Assembly (NCBI GenBank): GCA_014058105.1
Contig: JACGCM010001659.1
Location: forward strand, 992,001 to 1,056,000
DNA length: 64,000 nt
Source: Kingdonia uniflora
Taxonomy: Eukaryota > Streptophyta > Magnoliopsida > Ranunculales > Circaeasteraceae
Direction: 5' to 3'
Below, one piece after another: positions 1 through 12,180 of this stretch. The notes under the pieces were generated by a model, which was not told the origin of the DNA, made no database searches, and saw only the letters and a program-made list of their open reading frames with translations. A program made the position numbers and the translations under genes. Position 1 is the stretch's first letter. Each line of letters starts with the position of its first letter.

Positions 1-790
1 TATGTGATCCGGATTTATCCATTTCAAAGTTGAAGGCCTTTGTAGCCCAGAGAGCCTTGTGTTCCAATTTCACAAGTAAGTGGCAAGCCTTTCTAAAGAT
101 AAGTCTATAGGGTAGCATACCATTCGAGGTTATATAAGCTGTACGATATGCCCAAAGGGCATCATCAAGACGATCAAACCAATCTTTATGATCGGTTTAA
201 ACAGTATTTTCTAAAATTCTTTTAATCTCCCGATTGGAGACTTCGATTTAGCCACTTGTCTATAGATGATAAGGAGTGGCAACTTTATGAGTGATGGAGT
301 AATTTTTCAAAAGATTTTGAAAGACACGGTTGCAAAAATGTTTTTTGACCACCATCACTAATAATTGCCTGAGGGGTGCCAAAATGATTAAAAATATTTT
401 TCAAAATATTTACCACGGGCTTATGGTCATTCGCTTGACATGGCACCGCCTCAACCCATTTAGAAACATAATCAGTTGCAACGAGAATGTAAAGGTACCC
501 GCGAGAAGAAGGAAATAGGCCCATAAAGTCAATGCCTCAAACATCAAATAATTCATCAATAAGGATGTTTTTCAAGGGTATCATGTTTTGATGAGAAATA
601 TTCCCGGTCCTCTGGTACCTATCACATTTAGAACAAAAGGTATGTGCATCACGAAAATGGGTAGGCCAATAAAGACCGTATTGAAGGACTTTTGCGGTTG
701 TTTTCTTGGTACCAAAATATCCTCCACAAGCTAAAGTATGGCAAAATATGAGTACATTATGGAACTCATCATTTAGGATGCATTCGCCTA
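1..790 (-). pseudogene. integrase, partial and broken
   Basis: The N-terminal HHCC zinc-binding region is visible at about 590-760 (CSKCDR). The catalytic core lies at 285-524 with the first two acidic residues in VATDYVSKWVEAV and ISDGG. The frame then shifts. The C-terminal part lies beyond the left edge. There is no sign of a chromodomain in the related full copy. Confidence 0.8.
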
Positions 791-1019
791 ATCAGTTGGT
801 CAGAACAAAACTTATATAGATAAGGATCGTTCCAACAAAAATGTCTAATCTCGTGTAAGAATTTGGTTCTATCTTTCTATGACCAATGGGCAGGTAATCG
901 CTTTGTAGTAAGATAATTGAAAAAATTGACGTACCAAGGCAATTGTGAGACAGCCATGAACTGCTCATCAGGAAATGTCTCTAAGATAGGGATAAAATCT
1001 TTAGCACCTTCAGTGAGAA

Positions 1020-1502
1020 TTCGAGATAGATGGTCGGCAACCACATTCACAACACATTTTTCATCTTAAATTTCAATATCAAATTCTTGTAACAAAAGAA
1101 TCCATCTAATTAATCGAGGCTTAGCGTCTTTTCTAGATAGTAAATACTTTAAGGCCGCAGGTCGGTGTAAACAATGATTTTGGATCCAACAAGGTATGAT
1201 CGAAATTTCTCCATGGCAAACATAATGGCTAATAACTCCTTCTCTGCGGTGGAGTAATTTAACTATGCATCATTGGGCGTGCGACTAGCATAGTAAATAA
1301 TATGAGGTTTATTATACACTTTTTGCCCTAAAAGTGCTACAACAGCATAATCTGAAGCGTCACACATGAGCTCGAAGGGAAGTTCCCAATTAGGAGGTTG
1401 GATGATAGGGGCTAAAATTAATAAAAGTTTTAGCTTCTCAAAAGCTCCTGAACATGCGTCATCAAAGTTGAAATCAGTGTCCTTCGCAAGTAAATTGCAC
1501 AA
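1020..1502 (-). pseudogene. RNase H domain of pol, broken
   Basis: It follows RT and contains FELMCDASDYAV (first catalytic Asp), [10 protein letters not shown] and, after a stop, the [12 protein letters not shown] block with the second acidic residue. A stop at about 1262 interrupts the domain. The downstream aspartate region near 1150 is still recognisable in another frame. Confidence 0.7.
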
Positions 1503-1625
1503 GGGCTGGGAAATTTTACTTAAATCTTTGATGAACCGGCGATAAAACCCAGCATGGCCCAGAAATGATCGAATAGCCTTAACCGTCCGAGGTAGAGGTA
1601 AAGAAAAAATAATGCCGATCTTGTC

Positions 1626-2432
1626 CTAATCGACTTCAATCCCTTTGTTGGAGATAATATGTCCAAGAACTATCCCTTGTATCACCATGAAGTGACACTT
1701 TTCCCAGTTTAACACCAAATTGGTTTGTGTAAATTGTTCTAGCACGACCTCTAAATGGTGTAAACATTCGTCAAAAGACGATCCAAACACTAAAAAATCA
1801 TCCATAAAGATTTCAAGAAACTTATCAACCATATCATAAAATATGTTCATCATACAATGCTGGAATGTAGCGGGTGCATTGCACAACCCAAATGGCATAT
1901 GTCGATAAGCATATGTCCCGTAGGGACACGTGAACGTTGTCTTCTCCTGATCCTTTGGGGCAATGGAGATCTGATTGTATCCATAATAACCGTCAAGAAA
2001 ATAGTAATGACTTGTTTTGGCTAAGCATTCAAGCATTTGAACAATGAATAGAAGAGGAAAATGATCTTTCCTTATGATCATTTTTAATTTCTTGTAGTCG
2101 ATACATACACGCCATTCGGTGGTCATGCGGGTGGGGATTAGGTCATTATTCTCATTCTCAATTACAGTAATCCCTGATTTTTTAGGTACAACCTGAACGG
2201 GGCTGACCCACTTACTATCCAAAATGGGGTATATGATACCCAAATCCAAAAGTTTAAGAACTTCCTTCTTCACCACCTCTATCATGGTAAGATTCAATCG
2301 CCGCTGCATCTCGCGAGAAATTTTAGCTCCTTCCTCGAGATTGATGCGATGCATGCAAATGGCCGGGCTAATCCGCTTCAAGTCTGCGATGGACCACTCT
2401 AGGGCTAATTTATGTCTTCCAAGGACACCCAA
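1626..2432 (-). pseudogene. reverse transcriptase domain, open for 268 codons
   Basis: This is the largest open piece of the element. It holds the RT fingers/palm motifs WVSPVQVVPKKSG, the YGTYAYRHMPFGLCNAPATFQ block and the catalytic FMDD (EIFMDDFLVFG, near 1790-1815). The catalytic aspartates are intact. The frame is closed on both sides by stops that split the original single gag-pol reading frame, so a functional polyprotein is not expected. Confidence 0.85.
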
Positions 2433-2444
2433 TAATCTACTTTT

Positions 2445-3600
2445 CTAGTCAACATTTAGATTGGACGCTATGATCACAGGCCGAGTGTTAGAATCACCGA
2501 AGAAAGCATACTTCAAAGTCTTAGGTAATGGCTTGAGGTCTAACTTGGGTGTATTAAGAATAGATGGAATAGACAAAGTAGTGGACGGTCCCAGAGGTTC
2601 AACATGAGGTCTCCATTTGGACTTGGTAAAAATAGGTATTGAGTCAAGTAGAGCATTAAGCTCTTCAACAATCAGATTTACATCAATGTCTTCACCAAAG
2701 TTCACAAGACATTATTCTAAGGGGTCCTTAGAAAATGATTTAGGGAACGAGTTGTAAACTAGGGATTCAATCATATTCAGCTCGGCCATGTCATCAGAAT
2801 AAGGGACTTGAGTATTATTGTTAAAAATATTGAGCTTGATCTTCATGTCTCCCATTAATAGTTGTAAGACCTCATTAAAGCAATTAATAATGGCATGAAC
2901 AGTCGCAAGGAATAGGCAGCCCAATATGACGGGGATCTCACAACTAGAATTATTTACATCTTCATTGTCCAAAACAACAAAATTCACAGAAAAAGTGAGA
3001 GTATCAAACTTGATAAGAATATCCTCAAAGATACCACGTGGATATCGCATTGACCTGTCGGCCAATTGAAGTGTTATTCAGGTAGGTTCGAGTTATCCAA
3101 GTTCTAATTCTTGATAGACCGAGTATGGTGGGACATTCACGCTAGAACCTAAGTTAAGTAATGGCCTATCCACTTTGTGATCTCTAATTTTATAACGGAT
3201 GGTTGGGCATCCAGGATCTCGAAACTTAGGCAGGGTTAATGTCTCAGTCAAGAAGACTTTCTTATGCAGATTGATTTTCCTTTTCCAAGTGCACGCGTTC
3301 TTAAGGAATTTGGCATATGCAGGGATAAGCAAGATGGCATCGAGTACTGAAATATTTATATGAACTTGCTTAAATGTATCCAATATCTCGTCAATTTGAA
3401 TCCCTTTATTAGCCGGAAGAAGGCGTTGTGGATAAGGCACCTTTGGCTCAATATGTGCATTTTGTACAAAAATAGATGAGGTAGGCAACTCCTTAGATTT
3501 CTTAGAAGGTTCATGGTTGCTTACTAAAACTAGTTCACTCGTACCTACCTCATCCTTAATAGCAACGGGTGTTGGCTCAACCCTAGGCATTTCAATTCGG
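2445..3600 (-). pseudogene. protease region of pol, broken
   Basis: This is the aspartic protease and linker region upstream of RT. The active-site motif, DLGAS in the related copy at about 24000, reads NLGSS here (protein LLNLGSSVNV), so the catalytic aspartate is replaced by asparagine. The downstream protease motif PVILGCLFLA is preserved. Reading is open in three pieces (3590-3093, 3065-2712, 2705-2445) separated by stops. By comparison, the copy at 24014 lacks a stretch of about 15 codons that is present here just before the active site. Confidence 0.75.
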
Positions 3601-3761
3601 TTATCAATTTGTCTACCACTTCTAAGAGTGGTAATGGCATTAACCTATTTTGAGATTGAGCTAGCATCAAACCCTGGTGGTCCTTTTGGATTAAATACAG
3701 ATTGGCTAGGTAGCATACCTGGGGATCTCTCATGTAATCCATTTACCAATTGTCATATTTG

Positions 3762-5240
3762 AATCTCTAGATTATATATAGATTAGGATGTAGAATTCAT
3801 ATTCACCAAAGTCTGTTGTTAGAATTGCATCATTTGTTGCTGAAATTATACTGATTGTTGTATGAAGAGAGCAAGAGTGTCGTCCAAAGATGGTCTGGGT
3901 GGAGCGGGTGGAAACTGTTTGGATGACTGAAAGGATTATTGAGATGCATGAGGATAAGATTGAGAAATGGAATTTCTAGAAAAATTATGACCTGAGGTTT
4001 GTGGCTCTCCAAAACCTGAATTGGGTTGGTTGTTCTTCTATGAAAATTTTTGGTGGTTTTGCCAAGTTGGCTTGTACGGGTCAAAGGGCCTCTTGTAGAT
4101 ATTATTCAAAGCATTCACTTACTCTTGATTATCATTTATTTTATTGAGCATGAGGCACATTTGAGTTACATGGGTTACATCATAACAAACGGTGCAACCC
4201 TGTTGTTAAACCTGGTTTACACTACCCTTAAATTGATTCGTAGCCATAGCCTCAATTTTTTAGGTAAGAGTATCTAATTGGGCTTTGATGGTCGTTCCCT
4301 CACTCACTTCGTATAAGCCACCTTTTTTGGTTGTACGAATATTTCTATATGGATCAAAATCCCACTGCAAAGGGTTCTTATCTAATGTCTCAAACTCCTC
4401 ATAAGCTCTATCAGGTTCAAGGTCCTGGAATTTGCCACTATGCATGGATTCTAGCCTATAACGATTCTCAGAAGTTATTCCACAATAGAAGATCTGGGCT
4501 AGATGTTGCTTCTCAAAATCATGATGAGGATATTGTGAAAGAAGATCTTTATATCTTTCTTATGCCTCGTAAAACATTTTACTCTCATTTTGAACAAATT
4601 CAACAACTGCATTTCTAAGAGCGGGGGTTTTTCCTATAGAAAACCATTTGGTTTTGACCTTGGTCTCCATTTAATCCCATGAATTGATAGATGTTGGTGT
4701 CAATGAATCAAGCCAATGACTCGCCTTGTCTTTTAGTGAGAATGGGAATAAACGAAGGTGAGCGGAATCCTCAGTAAAATATTAGTATTTGGAGAGCGCA
4801 CATATTTTCTTAAACTCGTAGACGCGCTTATAAGGGCTCTCAGAATCAAGCCCATGAAATGTAGGAAACATTTGGATTACACTAGGCTTGATTTCATAAT
4901 AGCTTATCGTGACAACTGGTAACACAATACGCGAAGGTATATCACTCACCACTGGGGCCCAATAGTCCCTAAGAGATTTGGCAGCAGCCATGATTGGGGG
5001 TTTGACTTCTAGCTCGACAACAAGCTTAATTGGGTCAACTCTAGATGAATTACCCTCCTCCAAAATTGGGAAAACTCGAGATGGATCACTATCATCCCAA
5101 ACTGGTGCTCCTAAGTCCTCTATTGTATTGATTGGGTGAGGTGGTCACCCTCTCTGCTTAGGCTGAGGTGGCGGGCCGTAAATGGGCAAAGGTTCTGGTA
5201 AGCTTCCTAAACGTCTTCCACCACATGTCCAATTGATCAT
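3762..5240 (-). pseudogene. gag: gag, broken (Athila-like)
   Basis: The nucleocapsid/capsid gene reads leftwards from ATG at 5240 (protein start MINWTCGGRRLGSLP). A premature stop falls about 30 codons in. The frame is then open through the segment 5063-4782, which contains the FHGLDSESPYKRVYEF motif typical of Athila Gag. A zinc knuckle with spacing CX2CX4HX4C (CTVCYDVTHVTQMC) lies near 4150-4200. Several further stops and frame changes separate these pieces. The start is chosen because the same ATG context recurs at 22031 in the plus-strand copy. Confidence 0.75.
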
Positions 5241-6800
5241 GCACAACTAATAATCAATAAAATTTAGCACCCGGTGCAGTAAATAATCAATCAAACCTAG
5301 ATTCTAGCACACATCAATATTTTTTAGAAGTAATAATTAGGTCTCCCCTATATTCTTCTATGTTCAAAATGGGTACGATGGCAAAAGGCTTTGGTTCCTA
5401 TACTCCCCTGTATCACTATACTAGTACCAGCTTAAAGTAGATGTTCAGTCCTCACGCCCGAGCGAGTCGCCTTATCGTACGTCAGCAGTCAGAACGGTGA
5501 CGTCGCAAACCTACAACCAGTATTTTGTGGCGCTAGGCTGGGGCCGTATCCTATAAACCTGTGTTTGTACCCCGGTCCAGTACACCTATCCGTTGGGTGA
5601 TGAAATCCCGCAAGAATCTTGCTACTTTTTTTTATTAACAGTTATTTTGAGGTCTGGGGCGTTTAATTTTTGTGTGATACAAATTTCTTTGTATCCCTAA
5701 TGGGTGGTCCCACTTGTTGGAGAGCTTTATGGGTGATGAAATCCCGCAAGTCTCTAACAGTTTTTACCTTTACTAATATTGGAATTAAAAAGAATATTAA
5801 ACACAGTAATAGGTCAATCCAACCATAGAAAAAAATTTATTAGAGCAGCGTGTATTTGCACAGTCCACACGACTTTATATGTCCTAGTGCCGGGCGTAGC
5901 GGATAAGTTCCCCATCTAGATGTCAAGTTTTGAGAAGTACCAACCTACAGAAAGTGTTTCCCGGTGTAGCTGTGGCCGCCCCTTCACTTAGGGGGCGAAA
6001 GAAGGAAGTGCCCCTTCAATTAGGGGGCACAAGAAGGATTTTTCACAACAAATGAGTCGCGCTTTAAGCTTTTTGTATTTCCACTTTCTGCACTTTCTGT
6101 TCTTTTGTATCCCTTATCAGTGCCCAAAATTCTCAAACTGCAATCGGCTTGTGCTTGATCAACAATGGAGAGTAATAATCAAGATTAGCAAAAATGGTAT
6201 TTTATCACAATTCAAGTAAAACTCACAAAAGCAACTCGTGCTCAAGTGCATTAAACTTTTTGTGGTCGGTAAGAGGTTTCCAAAAAAAAATACCAAAACT
6301 CGTACTACAGTTTGTGCTTGTAACAAAAGCAACTCGTGCTCAAGTTATAACAAAAATAGTTCGTGCTCAAGTGGGACCACCCAATAAAAAAGAAAACAAC
6401 TCTTAACAAAAGCAATTCTTAACAAAAGAATTAAGGCCCATAAACAATTCGTGCTTAACATAAGCAACTCGTGCTTAAACTCTTGGACCCACGGCAAAAA
6501 AAAAATTGTCAAAACAAAGCTCGTGTTCAAGTTCGTTTCATTGGACCCACAGCTCGTAAATGATCTCAGCAAAAATATGAGAGGCCGCACAGTAACAGTT
6601 CAAAGAAAATAGTAACACTGCTACGGAGAAATGCACTTGTTGTGTTGTACAATCTTGAGAACTCACCTCGTTGAGCACCCAACAATTGTTCCTGTTTGCA
6701 CCCAAGTGTCTTGAGATTAAAGAAGAAGATAAAAAAACAAAAACAAAAAAGCAAAAATTGGCTTAAAAATAACAACTCAAAAAAAATATGCATTCACAAG
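5241..6800 (-). other. long untranslated leader with hairpins and a degenerate repeat
   Basis: This non-coding leader lies between the primer site and the gag ATG at 5240. A block at about 5340-5620 is strongly conserved with 21650-21960 and 41040-41380, and it contains the phrase GGGTGATGAAATCCCGC, repeated at 5731-5750. Two adjacent hairpins occur at about 5968-6031, with stems built on CGCCCC/GGGGGCG and GTGCCCC/GGGGGCAC. Between 6220 and 6560 the phrase CAACTCGTGCTCAAG recurs many times in degenerate form. Packaging or translation control is a plausible but untested role. Confidence 0.6.
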
Positions 6801-6822
6801 TCCCCAGCAAAGACGCCAAAAA
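6801..6822 (-). promoter_or_regulatory. primer binding site, tRNA-Asp-like
   Basis: Read on the minus strand directly after the LTR end, the sequence is TTTTTGGCGTCTTTGCTGGG and continues GACTTG. It is a degenerate form of TGGCGCCGTTGCCGGGGA, the complement of the 3' end of plant tRNA-Asp that is usual in Athila elements. The same site is seen near 20578 and 42421. Confidence 0.75.
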
Positions 6823-6824
6823 CT

Positions 6825-7942
6825 TGATCGATTATAAACTAACGTCTTAAAAGACTCGCAAGCACACGGAGTACCGTTAAGTATAAGGGTAAGCGGGGTC
6901 ATATCCCAAGAGACTTGTGGTACGAATTATACTTCGAGCTACTAGTTTTATCCAATAACAATGAGTTTGAGTAGGTTTCGAACTAAAAGGAAGAAATAAA
7001 AAAATGCTAGAAAATATAAGTTTTATGAGTTGGAGTGAGAACCAAGGCATAGATTCCACTCCACCCTTTGAACCCGTGAGATAGCATAAATAAATAGAGT
7101 AAATTATGAGTTCCCGTATTGCATATCCTTGGTCGGGCATATGCAATACATCAAAAGATAAAAGAGATTTATGATTAGGAACTACCCATAAACCACCTTA
7201 TTCAACCATGGTCCGGTTGATAAGAGCGGGTTATGTTCTCTTTTCCATGTTCTAAACCATCTTGAAATGGTCAAACAAGATGGTTTCCTTGGATTCTTTA
7301 CTCCCTCGAATTCAAGCTATGGTCAAGCTAGGATTATAGGAAGAAGAATATGCATTAAAACGAAAGAAGAGAAAGTAACTACTCTAATTATACAATATTA
7401 TTATATACTAAGGCTACATTGGGTGGAGCTTCCTCTAGCCTTGGCTAAGAAGATTAGCTACTCATCCCTTTGATCATTGTCATATTACTTGCTTAAAGGA
7501 AATGACAAGAAAAAGAGAGAAATAATAGCCTTTATTGCTATGAACTTTAATATTACACTCTCCAAGATGATCTCTGATGGGTGGGATTCCCCTCTTATTT
7601 ATAGAGTATAGGAATGGTTACAAAATATCACAATTAATATAAAATCCCCTAAACAATGCCTAAAATCAAGCGTAGATATTACAACTCATGAGAATAATAT
7701 TTACATTTAATTCTCTTCAATGGGTTTTCATGGGCTTTTGGTTTACAACTTCAAATGAGAATCATTGTTGGAGTGCATCACCCTTGTTCTTCGTTGAAAA
7801 CCAGAAAAATGTACGACATGTTTATCATGTGACCGATTTCTGTAAATACAAACAAAAGCACTATTAGTGTCACATTTATTTAATAAATGACTAGGTAGAT
7901 ATAAATTTAGGAGTTGTACACGTAAATATTACGTATCTATCA
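6825..7942 (-). repeat. 5' LTR of the minus-strand Athila-like element
   Basis: This 1118-bp LTR starts (minus strand) TGATAGATACG at 7942 and ends AATCGATCA at 6825, the same termini as the LTRs at 18828, 28897, 39731 and 43589. Similarity to those copies runs along its whole length. It has several small indels, which break the short conserved reading frame found in the other four copies. Confidence 0.9.
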
Positions 7943-8449
7943 GTGATTGTTGTTAACCCTGTGTTCAGCTCAAGAGAGGCAAGGCCCCATTTGTCAACAT
8001 TCCAGCTGGTAAGTGTCAGTTCTCTGCAATCGACACCCTCGACCACAGCATAAACTTTGGAAAAATCACATATACCACTATGTCGACAACAATAGTCGAT
8101 CACATTTTAGTTGGAATCCCAACAATATTTTTCATTCTGACTCTTAATACAATAATTCCCTTCGAAGTATCGTAACACGTTCGACCTATAACACTAGTAT
8201 ATCTTTTTCCCTTCGACTTAATTACAATCTTTGACTTATGTCACATTCTTCCCTTACCTTTAACTTCACATTTTAAATTTCCTATTTCTAATCAAATCCT
8301 TTTTATTCGACAACATTTTGTCATACACTCGAGAGACTTATTTGAAGAACTTTGAAGTACATAAAGTCTTGTAATAAATATTGTTTGCACCATTTCCTTC
8401 ATTTATACAAAAACACAAATTACTAATTCCATTCGACAACAGATAAATT
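7943..8449. other. no gene seen; flank of retroelements
   Basis: AT-rich sequence without a convincing open frame or recognisable repeat termini. It probably belongs to the internal region of the Tat-like remnant that ends with the LTR at 9131-9750, but I see no motif proving it. Confidence 0.3.
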
Positions 8450-8499
8450 ATAAACAATTCCATTATATATTCTTCATTACAAAAGGGAGGGGGAGAAAA

Positions 8500-8960
8500 G
8501 AGAGACAAACATTAACATCTAAAAAAACACCATAACAGAAAAAATACATCAATTACAGCCAGGTTACTTCTTCCAGCACCATGATCCACCGTCACCACCA
8601 CCACCCCTTCACCTCAATCAGCTGCCATGCTAGAGCCCTCGATGCATCAAATCATTCAATCTCGGTAAAAAAAATCAAATTGGAACATCCCCCACCAGAA
8701 ACGGAATGAGTCTGCTTCCTCCCATTCCTGACAGGTCAACTCCTCCATGTTCAGATCAATAAGGTCGGGTAGTAGGGGCCCCCATATCTCTCTGGCCAAA
8801 GTACCGCCTAGTTAGTTCGACCACCTTGGCCTCTATGAGTTCTTCAGTTTTCTCCAGCTATCTCTGATAGCGAGTCTTCATCTTACTTAACGAAGGCAAG
8901 AACATTTTGGAGAATAAGCTTTAAGTGGAGTTAAGAAAATTCTGAATCAACTCTTAACCT
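8500..8960 (-). pseudogene. possible antisense ORF remnant upstream of a Tat-like LTR
   Basis: On the minus strand a decayed coding-like stretch reads from a Met near 8910 (MFLPSLSKMKTRYQ), then a charged, helix-forming stretch (LEKTEELIEAKVVELTRRYF), then GQRDMGAPT, with at least two stops. It sits just upstream of an LTR on the opposite strand. This is the position where Tat-lineage Ty3 elements are known to carry an extra antisense ORF. The protein itself is not recognised. The call is inference from position and composition. Confidence 0.35.
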
Positions 8961-9130
8961 TCCTTTTTATAAGAGATTAAGAGATTATTAATGATACCAT
9001 AATCAACCAGTAATGATCTCGAAAACTGGTGCATTCATACTGGTCAAACCTCCAAATTCCCATGCAAATAGTTTTTCACAGCAGGAACCTTTTACAATAA
9101 TTTTTGAGGCCCCAGCTAAGAGGAGGCGAA

Positions 9131-9750
9131 TGTAGTAGCCTACTCGCAGCCTTCAAGAATGAACTGGATACTTGAAGACTCCTAAGAAGCTCAAAGCCTA
9201 CCATACTTATAAATATACCAGAGCCACAACAAGCCTACCATCGAGTCCACTGAAGCTTCGACCACACTTTAGTCCAGCTCAGCTCCTAGTCGAAGGCAGA
9301 TAGCCTAGCAGACAAACCGACAGATAACTCTAGCAGAATCAACTTCAAGTGAAAACAGTTGTAAATAAAGATATACTTGTAATTTGACCTCTCTATGGTG
9401 ATGTCACCTTTCCTATCTTCAATAAATAGGGAAGGAGAGCTACCATAGATAGGTTAAGATAATTTCCCCCACACATACCCTAAAAAAGCTCTGACAACCT
9501 TCGAGCACCTTCTAAAGCTTGAAGATTCAGTCTACTCGAACCTATATTTGTAATCTCATCTATTTATACAATCTCACCTTAAAAATCCTCGCTTGAGGTC
9601 ATGAAGGAATCCTATTCTAGGACTCCATGCAAGTGTGTCTATTAAAAGCTTTCCCAATTTCTATTAAATATACTTGTCTAAACCCCTAGTTGAGTGTAAA
9701 CACAATGGTGTAAGAGTTTAATCTCCCCTCTACGAGATTAGTCCCCTACA
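9131..9750 (+). repeat. LTR of a Tat-like Ty3 remnant (3' LTR)
   Basis: The 620-bp segment begins TGTAGTAGCC and ends GTCCCCTACA, giving inverted tips TGTAG/CTACA like the LTR that ends at 38890. It is preceded by a purine tract AAGAGGAGGCGAA (9118-9130), as expected for a polypurine tract. A TATA-like AATAAATAGGG lies near 9420. The sequence after 9750 is unrelated pol DNA, so the original flank is lost. Confidence 0.6.
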
Positions 9751-9752
9751 AT

Positions 9753-10402
9753 AAGCTCACCGCAAGACATGCCAAATGGGCTGCATACCTACAGGAGTTC
9801 ACATTTGTACTTAAGCATAAGTCAAGAGTTCACAGTCGTGTTACTGATGCTCTTAGCCAAAGAATATTATTGCTTACTACTATGCGCAACTAGGTACTTA
9901 GATTTGAATATTTCCATGAATTACTTTTGATTTGTCCATACTTTTCGGGTATAGTGGAAGATGTTGCAGCAGGTCGACGTTGTGATTTTCTTATACACGA
10001 AGGTTTTCTTTTCGAGGGAACCAATTGTGTATCCCAGATTGTATCCTCCGTCTAAATATTATTCTATAGTTATATGTGGAAGGGCATGTCGAGAGAGATA
10101 AAATGATTAAGTTGGTTGGCGATTCCTATTTTCGGCCAACAATGCGAAAGGAAATACATCGCCTTGTTAAGTGTTACCATATTTTTCAAGTCTCAAAAGG
10201 AGCAGCAACTAATACAGGGCTTTATATGCCTCTTCCGATTCCAGAATGTCCATGGGCTGATGAGAGAGGGATGGATTCAATTTTTGTGGTGGTGGATAGA
10301 TCCTCCAAAATGGCACTCTTTCTTGCGTACAAAAAGATGCTTTGCTTTTTAGAGATTCAAATTTTATGTTCTTTCCCTTTGTTTATTCAAACTCGATGTT
10401 GA
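9753..10402 (+). pseudogene. chromovirus-type pol fragment (RNase H end and integrase)
   Basis: The first frame (9753-9890) gives ARHAKWAAYLQEFTFVLKHK and then VTDALSQR, the end of the RNase H domain of Ty3 chromoviruses. After a stop, the frame at 10076-10402 gives the integrase zinc region and core start (GHVERDKMIKLV, HIFQVSKG, FVVVDRSSKMA). Nothing follows, so this is an internally truncated fossil of about 650 bp. It abuts the LTR at 9131-9750, suggesting insertion or recombination between unrelated elements. Confidence 0.75.
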
Positions 10403-10439
10403 TTAATCATAGGAAGGTTGCTAGAGATTTGTAGTCGGA

Positions 10440-11090
10440 TTCATCTAACAAACATATACTTTCTTAGTGTAATCTCCGTTGCGTTTAAAAAGCCCCGAAA
10501 TCACAAATCCTCTCACATGGGTATTGTTAAGGGCCTCATTCCCTCTCTTATTTACTAGGAAATGTGGAAAGCTAGGTGCGCCAAGAAATATGACAACATT
10601 GATATGAACTTTATGCTAATTATTGGTAAGGTTCAGAGATAGCTTAAGGATCTTGCCATCAAATTCAAAGTCTCAAATTCTTCGCCCAACTTTGACACTC
10701 TTTCCTTGGATGCCATGGGTCTTCATTATAAAGTTCTTGTTGTTTTTAGAGTTTTTAAAGTTTTCATGTGGCCAAAACCTCCTTTCGGGTATTATTTGCT
10801 TAATACAGATGGGTCTGCTCGTTCCAATCCTGATCAAAGTGGAGGAGGAGTTGTTAGGGATCACTTGGGTAACTTAGTCATTGTTTTCTCCATGGATCTT
10901 GGTTTTAGATCAAGCATAGCTACTAAAATGGTTACGTTACTTCTCGGGCTCCACTACTGTCATTATTACAACTTCCTTCCTCTTGTTGCTGAAATGGATT
11001 CTCTTGTTATTGTTAACTCATATAATGATAGACATATAATTAATATGCCTAAAAGTATCGATTTATTAATCCCGATTTACTATTTTCTAA
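10440..11090 (+). pseudogene. LINE 3' part: RNase H domain, first half
   Basis: Pieces near 10558 (MWKARCAKKYDN) and the open frame from 10706 (FGYYLLNTDGSARSNPDQSG, then GGVVRDHLGN, then VAEMDSLVIVN) match the C-terminal RNase H domain carried by plant L1-type LINEs. The first catalytic Asp (NTDGS) and the Asp of AEMDS are present. The frame is broken upstream. The domain's C-terminal motif appears only at about 12230, after a foreign stretch. Confidence 0.65.
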
Positions 11091-12180
11091 TGTTAGTTGT
11101 AATTTCTTATTTTCAGGCATTTATCACTGTTGGAGCTAATAAGTAGAAAAAGATAGCTGATAGAAGGTACAAAGAGCTTCTCCAACAGTCTCTCAGATAC
11201 AAAAAAGATGTCTACATTCAATGTACTTGTAGATTTACTCCAATGAATGAAGATGATGAAGGACTCTACAAGGATTAGCTTGAAAAGAATTATCTAGATA
11301 GAAGATAAAGTATAAATGACATAGGGTTTATCTTTACTTAGAGATAGAGTTTTATAAATGTAAATAAGTCTCTCCTATCTCCTATAAATAGGAGAGCAAT
11401 TCTATGTATTTTTCATCCCATTTTTTAAGGAATAAAGCTTGATTTTTTCAGTATATATATATCTTTTTCTCTCTCTTTTATTTTATGCGTTTAACTTAAG
11501 CTGTGATCAACACCATTAATGGAGAGTTAGTCTCCTTAGCTTAGGTTAAGGATTGAACCTCCGGTGAAGTGAGCTAAATTGATGTTAATAGTAGTTTAGA
11601 TCTAGAATTAATCTTCAATTATTCAATTTGTAGTTACAAAGAGTTGATCTAGTCATCTAAGTTACTACGGATATGAGGAAGATGCTGAATTAGCCATATT
11701 CGATTATTTTCACGCTCAAAGAGAATTCTAGATCAATAGAGTTAATACTCTCCACCTAGCCATGAAAAAGAGTTTATAAACATTAGATCCGATTGTCCAT
11801 GAACAACGAAGTTTTTACCTAGGGTTTTAGCCACAAACCCAAGATCTTAAACCCGAATAGACCTGGCCATGGCTATCACGTACGGATAGAAGCTATCATT
11901 TTCGTATCGTTTTAGTAAACGAAATCGGAGGTGATCTGAAGCTTAAGTCATCTTCTTAATATTTTTACCAAATTAGTAATTTAGAGTTAAGCTTTAGTCC
12001 AAAAATATTTTTCAAGATTAATTTAGATTCTTTTATTAGTTAATTAGGAAATTAGATTTTTAATACATTTACTACCCGTAGATTCGACCCCCGCTTGCCC
12101 TTATTATATTACTACACCCGTAGTTTTGAGCGGGGTATTTAAAGACCGAGTTTTTCTCACATTATATAACAATGGATCTG
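11091..12180 (+). repeat. LTR-like stretch splitting the LINE RNase H domain
   Basis: About 1.1 kb with LTR-like make-up: TATA box CCTATAAATAGGAGAGC near 11380, AATAAA-type signals downstream, no open frame, and an end rich in short conserved phrases (GACCCCCGCTTGCCC near 12090). It lies between the two halves of a LINE RNase H domain. I could not find matching target-site duplications, so the exact borders and class are open. Confidence 0.4.

Larger units (their letters stand above)
1..7942 (-). mobile_element. Athila-like Ty3 LTR retrotransposon, 3' part outside window
   Basis: Reading leftwards from 7942 the order is 5' LTR, primer binding site, long leader, gag, protease, reverse transcriptase, RNase H and integrase. 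That is the Ty3 order. Window base 1 matches the region around 27139 of the plus-strand copy at 18828-30021, so only the integrase C-terminus, the 3' untranslated part and the 3' LTR are missing. The DLGAS-type protease, the tRNA-Asp-like primer site and the absence of a chromodomain fit the Athila branch. Many stops and small frame breaks make it non-functional. The target-site duplication partner lies outside the window; the five bases on the right flank are GTGAT. Confidence 0.9.
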
